Positions 44,020 through 48,963 of a stretch of DNA of 48,963 nt are shown here, in pieces. The DNA is from Planctomycetota bacterium. GTDB taxonomy: Bacteria > Planctomycetota > UBA1135 > GCA-002686595. The first letter of the stretch is position 1, and each line of letters begins with the position of its first letter. Location of the stretch: assembly GCA_021413885.1 (NCBI GenBank), contig JAIOPM010000042.1, positions 1 through 48,963 of the forward strand, written 5' to 3'. A program made the translations under genes and the position numbers. Under the pieces are notes generated by a model that made no database searches, was not told the origin of the DNA, and saw nothing but the letters and a program-made list of their open reading frames with translations.

Positions 44020-45696
44020 TTAGACGTCCGAGAGCGCGCGCAGCTCGCCCTCGAAGCGCGGATGCGTCGTGAACGAGCGGGTGGCTCCGGCCTTGGAACG
44101 TGCTGCCTTCGCGCGAATCGCGCGGACGAGAGTCGTCTTCTCGTTGCGGTTCCAGAGCTGGAGCGTTGGGAGCAGCAGCAAGAGCGGTGACAGAGACGAG
44201 AGCGCGCGGCGTTCGTCGGCCGGCCAACGTGCGAGGTCGCGGATGCCGAGAGCTCGCGCGGCGCGCTTCAGGCACTCGGTTTCTGCGCGGCGGCGGTCGC
44301 CCGAGAATTCGGCGGCGATGAAGCGGCTCTGCGCCACGCCGAGGGCGCCCAGGTCGAGCGGTGCGCGCTTGCCGTTCGAGAGATCGAGGAACGCTTCGGT
44401 GTGAGAGAGCCGCCGCAACATGCGGCGATCGGAGCGATAGCCGGGCTCGCGCGTCATGCGCTCTTCCTCGGAACGCGCGAGCGTTTCGACCTCGGCGTTC
44501 GTCGGCACGAAACCGAGTTTGCGATAGAACCAGAACGCGCCGCTCGCGATCGCATCGTCGTTGTCCTCCCCCATTCCGTACTTGGTGAGGAAGAAGTACT
44601 CGACGCCGAGCGCGTGGTGCAGCACGCGCATGAACTGCGCGTAGATCCAACGGATCTCGCCGCCGCGGAACTCGGGGAAGAGATTGATGCCCATCTCGCA
44701 GCAACCGAACAGCACGCTCGCAGGTCCGTAGGCGATCGGCGCGCCGTTCTTCAGGACGAGGAAGAAGTGAAGCGATTCGAGCGCGCTGCGCCGCTCCGGT
44801 TTCACGCCGACGAGCGCGATCGCGATGCCACGACCGCAATCGACGAGGCGCACGTCGTCGTCGCTCGCGAACGTCAACGGATAGATCTCGAGCGCGCGGC
44901 TGCACAAAGCGGCGAGCGCGACGTCGAGCACTCGGCGCGCCGCGGCGCGCGGGAGCGGCGGCGGAACGGTCAGCGCCTTGCGGATCTCGGGCGCGAGCGG
45001 GAAACGCTCGCGCTCGAGGTCGGCGCCTTGGAACTGGATGCGGCGAGGCGGGAGTTCGACTTCGATGCGACCGCTGCCGATCGCGTCGAGCGAGTAGAGA
45101 ACGGGAACGCTGCACGCATCCCACAGTTGCGCGCGCACGCGCGGCGCGTGACCGGCGCGTTCGAAGAGCGCGAGCAGGAACTCGAGGCTCGTGCGCGCCG
45201 AGTCGGGCTTGCAGCGCGCGCTCCACTTTTCGAGGCCGAGGCTCGGATCCTCGAGGCCTTGGTCTTCGCCGGGCGCGAGGACGACGCTCAGGCTGTCGGA
45301 AAGACTCGCTTCGTTCTCGAACTCCTGCCAATCGACTTCGAGGCAGCCGGGGAAGAGCTCGACCATCCGCAGCAACACGTCGTACGAGAACGGGTGCGCG
45401 ATCTTGGAGCCCGGCACGCCGCTGTCGAACAGCGCGAGCGTGTCGGCGCCGTCGGCGAGACGACCGACGCGTGCGCGGAACGAAGTCGCGAGCTCGAGAG
45501 CCGCGCGTCGCACGTTCGCGTCGTCCGGGTACGCGCGGATGAACTGCAACGTGTCATGGAGGACGCGCAGCTCGCGCGCGGTCAAGCGTTCGCTCCGCGT
45601 CAGCTTCGCGAGCAGCGCGAGCTTGCGCTCCGCGCTCGCCGCGCCGAACGAGCGCGAGCACTCCCGCAATTCGTCGACGATCGTCTGCTTCGCCAT
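44020..45696 (-). CDS. Unknown protein with GNAT-like segment in the cyanophycin operon
   Basis: A 558-residue cytoplasmic protein starting four bases after the stop of the Mur-ligase gene, so it is in the same operon. Residues 1-280 are helical and unrecognised. Residues about 280-400 look like an N-acyltransferase (GNAT) fold: LESLHFFLVLKNGAPIAYG, GGEIRWIYAQFMRVLHHALG, and FWFYRKLGFVPTN (388-400), which matches the end of the acetyl-CoA-binding fold. If active, it could modify an amino-acid polymer or its precursor. Its place after two CphA-type genes suggests a role in cyanophycin metabolism, but that is inference. Confidence 0.65.
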   Translation of the reverse strand: MAKQTIVDELRECSRSFGAASAERKLALLAKLTRSERLTARELRVLHDTLQFIRAYPDDANVRRAALELATSFRARVGRLADGADTLALFDSGVPGSKIAHPFSYDVLLRMVELFPGCLEVDWQEFENEASLSDSLSVVLAPGEDQGLEDPSLGLEKWSARCKPDSARTSLEFLLALFERAGHAPRVRAQLWDACSVPVLYSLDAIGSGRIEVELPPRRIQFQGADLERERFPLAPEIRKALTVPPPLPRAAARRVLDVALAALCSRALEIYPLTFASDDDVRLVDCGRGIAIALVGVKPERRSALESLHFFLVLKNGAPIAYGPASVLFGCCEMGINLFPEFRGGEIRWIYAQFMRVLHHALGVEYFFLTKYGMGEDNDDAIASGAFWFYRKLGFVPTNAEVETLARSEEERMTREPGYRSDRRMLRRLSHTEAFLDLSNGKRAPLDLGALGVAQSRFIAAEFSGDRRRAETECLKRAARALGIRDLARWPADERRALSSLSPLLLLLPTLQLWNRNEKTTLVRAIRAKAARSKAGATRSFTTHPRFEGELRALSDV

Positions 45697-45700
45697 GCGA

Positions 45701-47425
45701 TCAGGCTTCGAGCGCGTCGCCCGGTTTCCAACCTCGCGTGCGCAAGCTGCCGAGCAGCTCGAGCGCCGCTTCGCGTTCGGAGTGCGAGAGCAAGAGCAGC
45801 AAGTCGCCGGGTTGCGACCATTCGAGCGCGCGCTTCATCGCTTCGAGTTCGCTCGGCGCTTGGACGATGCGCTCGCTTTGAATTCCGAGCTTCGCGAGCT
45901 CGTCGTTGATCATCGCGGGCACTTCGCCCAGCTGCCGACCGCGCAGGTACGCCGGCATCTCCTTGACGACGACGAGATCGGGCCGACAACGACACGCGAT
46001 GCGCACGAGCTCGCGAATCGACGCCTCGTCGCGATCGCCGGCTTGGCCGAGCAACACGGCGCGGCGCTTCGCGGGCAGACGCTCGACCATGTCGAAGAAC
46101 GCGACGTAGCCGTGCGGGTTGTGCGCGAAGTCGAGCAACGCGCGCACGCCGCCGAGGTCGAAGACGTTGAGGCGGCCGGGATTTTCGTCCGCGTCACCGC
46201 GGAATGCCGCGAGGCCTCGAGCCATCGCCGCGGCGTCGAAGCCCATGCGATCGGCGAGCGCGATCGCCGCGAGCGCGTTCGCGACGTTGTGTCGCGCGGC
46301 GCCGCCGAAGGCGATTCGTACAGCGTCGACGCTCGTGATGAGCTCGCGTTTGCCGCTCTTGACCAACGTCAGCTGCGGATCGTCGAAGATCGCGGCGTCA
46401 CCGCCCGATGCGACGTGGCGCCTCACCAACTCGTTCTTCGGATCGAGCGTGAACCACGTGATCGCGCCGCGGTAGTCCGTCGCACGCTTCACGACCAACG
46501 GATCGTCGGCATTGAGCACGAGACGTCCGCTCTTCTCCACCGCGCGCGAAATCACCCACTTCGCCTCGACCAACGTCGCGACGTCGTCGACGCCCCACTC
46601 GCCGAGATGATCCTCCGCGACGTTGAGCAACGCGGCGGCATCGACGCGGCGCAACACGAGCCCGCGCCGCAACATCCCGCCGCGCGCGGTCTCGAGGATC
46701 GCGGCCTCGACGCGGGCATCGCGCAGAACGAGCCGCGCTCCCGCCGGACCGGAGTAGTCGCCGCGATCGAGCTCGACGTCGCCGACGCGCACCCAATCGG
46801 TCGACGAAAGGCCCGGCATCTTCCCCGCGGCGCTCGCGATCGCGCCGAGCAAGCGCACCGTCGTCGACTTGCCGTTGGTGCCGGTGACCATCACGCACGG
46901 AACGTCGTGGACGCGGCTCCAATCGATCGACGCGAGAGACGGGATCGCGTTGGTCGGGAACGACATCGAACCGCCGCCCATGCCGATCGACGTGACGCGG
47001 TCCTCGCTGATGAACGCGACGCCGCGGCGCGCGGCTTTGCGGCCGAGCTCGAGCAAACGCGGACGTTGCGCGCGTTCGCGAGCGAGCGCGGCGCCGAGCT
47101 CGGCGACGGCGGGTTCGAGCGGAGGCTCTGACTCGCCGGCGACGATCGCGCGCGTCGCGGCGAATGCCCACTCGTTGACTTCGGTCGCGGTGTAGAGCGT
47201 GTCGAGTTCGGAAGAAGTCGCGAGCGACGCGCCGCCGGCGAAGCGGCGCACCTTCAACTTCGATTCGCGCAAGCCGATCGCGGCGCACAGACGCTCGAGC
47301 TGCCGCGGATAGAGCTCGTGGAAACGCTCGACCTCGTTGGGCGCGAGCGAGACGTCGAGCACCGCCGACGAATGCTCCCAGTGCAAGTTCGGACCCGGAA
47401 CGCGGCGCGAGTCGCGGATGTCCAT
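45701..47425 (-). CDS. CphA-like Mur-ligase protein lacking the ATP-grasp domain
   Basis: A 574-residue protein. Residues 1-60 resemble the CphA N domain (RVPGPNLHWEHSSAVLDV). Residues about 60-160 correspond to its end and just the first part of the ATP-grasp region (AARRGVAFIS, then a short loop). The Mur-ligase module then begins directly, with P-loop G182-TNGKST, VLETARGG-like AILETARGGML, and LDFAHNPHGY in the C-terminal domain. The central ATP-grasp domain of CphA, which adds Asp, is therefore missing. It could add only one amino-acid type (the Mur domain adds Arg), like CphA2-type partial enzymes, or have another substrate. It overlaps neither neighbour and lies 22 bases after CphA. 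Confidence 0.75.
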   Translation of the reverse strand: MDIRDSRRVPGPNLHWEHSSAVLDVSLAPNEVERFHELYPRQLERLCAAIGLRESKLKVRRFAGGASLATSSELDTLYTATEVNEWAFAATRAIVAGESEPPLEPAVAELGAALARERAQRPRLLELGRKAARRGVAFISEDRVTSIGMGGGSMSFPTNAIPSLASIDWSRVHDVPCVMVTGTNGKSTTVRLLGAIASAAGKMPGLSSTDWVRVGDVELDRGDYSGPAGARLVLRDARVEAAILETARGGMLRRGLVLRRVDAAALLNVAEDHLGEWGVDDVATLVEAKWVISRAVEKSGRLVLNADDPLVVKRATDYRGAITWFTLDPKNELVRRHVASGGDAAIFDDPQLTLVKSGKRELITSVDAVRIAFGGAARHNVANALAAIALADRMGFDAAAMARGLAAFRGDADENPGRLNVFDLGGVRALLDFAHNPHGYVAFFDMVERLPAKRRAVLLGQAGDRDEASIRELVRIACRCRPDLVVVKEMPAYLRGRQLGEVPAMINDELAKLGIQSERIVQAPSELEAMKRALEWSQPGDLLLLLSHSEREAALELLGSLRTRGWKPGDALEA

Positions 47426-47447
47426 GGTCGACTTCGGGGCGTCGGCG

Positions 47448-48963
47448 CTAATCGTCCGTCTCGCGCGCGAGGCGCACGCCGCGTTCGTCGCGGACGATCT
47501 GCTCGCCTTCCATCGAATAGAAGTTGGGCGACGGCGCCGTTTCGAGCCGCAACGGCGTCGGTGCGTCGGTCGCAGCGGGACTCGCGTCGGAGCGGAAGCC
47601 GGTGATCTGCTTCCACGTCCGCGCGATCTGGTCGCCGAACACCAACAACAAGTCGCCGCGTTTGCCGAGCGCGAGGGCCGCGTCGACCGCCGTGCGCTCG
47701 TCGGGGATCACTTGGATCTGCGTCTCGGGCACGCCGCGCTCGAGCAACGTCGAGCGCAACATGTTCGGCACCTCGTCGGACTTCCGTCCGCGCAAACCGT
47801 CGTCGCGGCGCAGGATGTACGCGTCGAACCGGCCGGCGCAGATCTGCGCGATCTCGTGGATGTCTTGGTCACGGCGATCGCCGGGCGCGGAGAGCACCAA
47901 GAGCTTCTTCCCGCGCGGTTCGAGCCGTTCGACCAACTGGCACATCGCCTCGATCGCCGGCGGATTGTGGCCGTAGTCGAGGATCACCTTGAACGGGTGA
48001 CCGTCGTAGATGTTCATCCGGCCGGGCGTCTGGAAGAAGCTGGTGTCGAACGTCCGCAGGCCGTGGCGGATGTCCTCGAGCTTGACGTTCATGCTGAACG
48101 CCATTGCCGCGGCGAACATCGCGTTCTGCACGTTGTGCATCGCCTTGCCGTCGAGGGTCGCGGGGATCAGGTGCGTCCACAAGAGCGGCATGTGCGCGCC
48201 GTGGTCGTAGATCGTGATCATGTGGCCGTTGATGCCCTCTTCGAGGACGACGGCGCGGCCGCCGGAGCGGATGTGCTCCTTCACCAACGCGTGCTGCGGA
48301 TTCATCGTCACGTAGCACACGAACTTCGCCTGCGTGTAGTCGGCCATCCGCAGGCAACACGCGTCGTCGGCGTTGAGCACCGCAGTGTCCTTCGCGACCT
48401 CGACGACGATGCGTTTGACCTCGGCGAGTTCCTCGAGCGTGTCGATGCCGCGCAACCCGAGGTGATCGGCTTGCACGTTGAGCACCGCGCCGACGTTGCA
48501 ACGGCGATAGCCCATGCCGCTGCGCAACAAGCCGCCGCGCGCGGTCTCGAGCACCGCGACGTCGACCGACGGATCGCGCAACACCATCCGCGCCGCGGTC
48601 GGGCCGGTCATGTCGCCTTCGACCGTCAAATGACCGTCGATGTAGACGCCGTCGGTCGTCGTGAGACCGACGTGGTGGCCGACGAGCTTGAAGATGTGCG
48701 CGAGCATCCGCGCCGTCGTCGTCTTGCCGTTGGTGCCGGTGATCGCCGCGATCGGGATGCGCGACGGAGTGCCCGGCGGGAACAGCATGTCCATCACCTT
48801 GCCGGCGACGTCGCGCGGCGTCCCTTCGCTCGGAGCGACGTGCATGCGGAAACCGGGCGCGGCGTTGATCTCGCAGATCGCGCCGCGGTTCGCGTTGAAG
48901 GACTGAGCGATGTCCGGAGAGATGAAGTCGATGCCCGCGACATCGAGGCCGATCGCCTTCGCC
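47448..48963 (-). CDS. cphA: Cyanophycin synthetase CphA, C-terminal part (5' end outside window)
   Basis: The frame is open to the window edge on the minus strand, so at least 505 residues belong to a longer protein (the family is usually about 870-900). The upstream part reads AGIDFISPDIAQSF and ICEINAAPGFRMHVAPSEG, the end of the ATP-grasp domain. The Mur-ligase module follows, with P-loop GTNGKTT (48737-48717), VLETARGGLLRSG, and LDYGHNPPAIEA in the C-terminal domain. The C-terminal tail PNFYSMEGEQIVRDERG fits CphA. CphA makes the Asp-Arg storage polymer without a ribosome; the cell can therefore probably store nitrogen. Do not take ATG 48845 as the start. Confidence 0.93.
   Translation of the reverse strand, partial: AKAIGLDVAGIDFISPDIAQSFNANRGAICEINAAPGFRMHVAPSEGTPRDVAGKVMDMLFPPGTPSRIPIAAITGTNGKTTTARMLAHIFKLVGHHVGLTTTDGVYIDGHLTVEGDMTGPTAARMVLRDPSVDVAVLETARGGLLRSGMGYRRCNVGAVLNVQADHLGLRGIDTLEELAEVKRIVVEVAKDTAVLNADDACCLRMADYTQAKFVCYVTMNPQHALVKEHIRSGGRAVVLEEGINGHMITIYDHGAHMPLLWTHLIPATLDGKAMHNVQNAMFAAAMAFSMNVKLEDIRHGLRTFDTSFFQTPGRMNIYDGHPFKVILDYGHNPPAIEAMCQLVERLEPRGKKLLVLSAPGDRRDQDIHEIAQICAGRFDAYILRRDDGLRGRKSDEVPNMLRSTLLERGVPETQIQVIPDERTAVDAALALGKRGDLLLVFGDQIARTWKQITGFRSDASPAATDAPTPLRLETAPSPNFYSMEGEQIVRDERGVRLARETDD

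Overview
The window is high-GC bacterial chromosome, densely coding on both strands. I see no mobile element, CRISPR array, rRNA or tRNA. Gene content points to a planctomycete-like (PVC-group) bacterium: a PVC-type membrane-bound dehydrogenase/HEAT/cytochrome c protein, a DUF1080 protein, a secreted beta-helix protein with a C-terminal module I associate with marine planctomycetes, a secreted metacaspase, a DUF5916 outer-membrane protein and large carboxypeptidase-regulatory-like proteins. The lineage is an inference from gene families only.

Layout. 1-510: the end of a radical SAM gene. 553-4089: small hypotheticals, a DUF2283 gene with an upstream partner broken by an in-frame TAG, and a YfhO-like membrane protein whose last tenth is out of frame. 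4192-9908: beta-helix exoprotein, fused transporter/spermidine-synthase-like protein, DUF1905 protein (minus strand) and amidohydrolase lipoprotein. 9911-12126 (minus): two overlapping sulfotransferase genes. 12269-14358: flavin reductase and DUF1080 genes. 14349-18336 (minus): Rsm22-like methyltransferase, haem-binding protein and PVC dehydrogenase. 18502-21438: glycine dehydrogenase GcvP. 21747-30614: metallo-beta-lactamase-fold lipoprotein, a lipoprotein/metacaspase pair, RtcB RNA ligase and an arylsulfotransferase-like lipoprotein. 30622-33520 (minus): MshEN-domain protein and DUF5916 protein. 33557-37293: propeller histidine kinase and NarL-type regulator. 37300-38177 (minus): nucleotidyltransferase/small-protein pair. 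38301-39353: SAM methyltransferase. 39413-43998: two tandem regulatory-like-domain paralogs. 44020-48963 (minus): a cyanophycin-type operon with CphA (truncated by the window edge), a CphA-like protein lacking the ATP-grasp domain, and a protein with a GNAT-like segment.

How the genes work together. Co-directional neighbours often overlap by a few bases (GTGA, ATGA, TTGA), suggesting operons and translational coupling. Many operon-leading genes carry a TAnnnT-like hexamer only 6-7 bases before the start codon, implying leaderless transcripts. Genes with longer leaders (gcvP, the SAM methyltransferase, the 23194 lipoprotein, the amidohydrolase) have a visible Shine-Dalgarno sequence instead. 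This pattern also decides several start codons. Seven convergent gene pairs end within about 42 bases of each other or overlap, with almost no room for classical terminators.

The most unusual points are the leaderless promoter grammar, the nearly palindromic divergent promoter shared by the sensor kinase and the outer-membrane protein, the secreted caspase/lipoprotein operon and the ATP-grasp-less CphA paralog.
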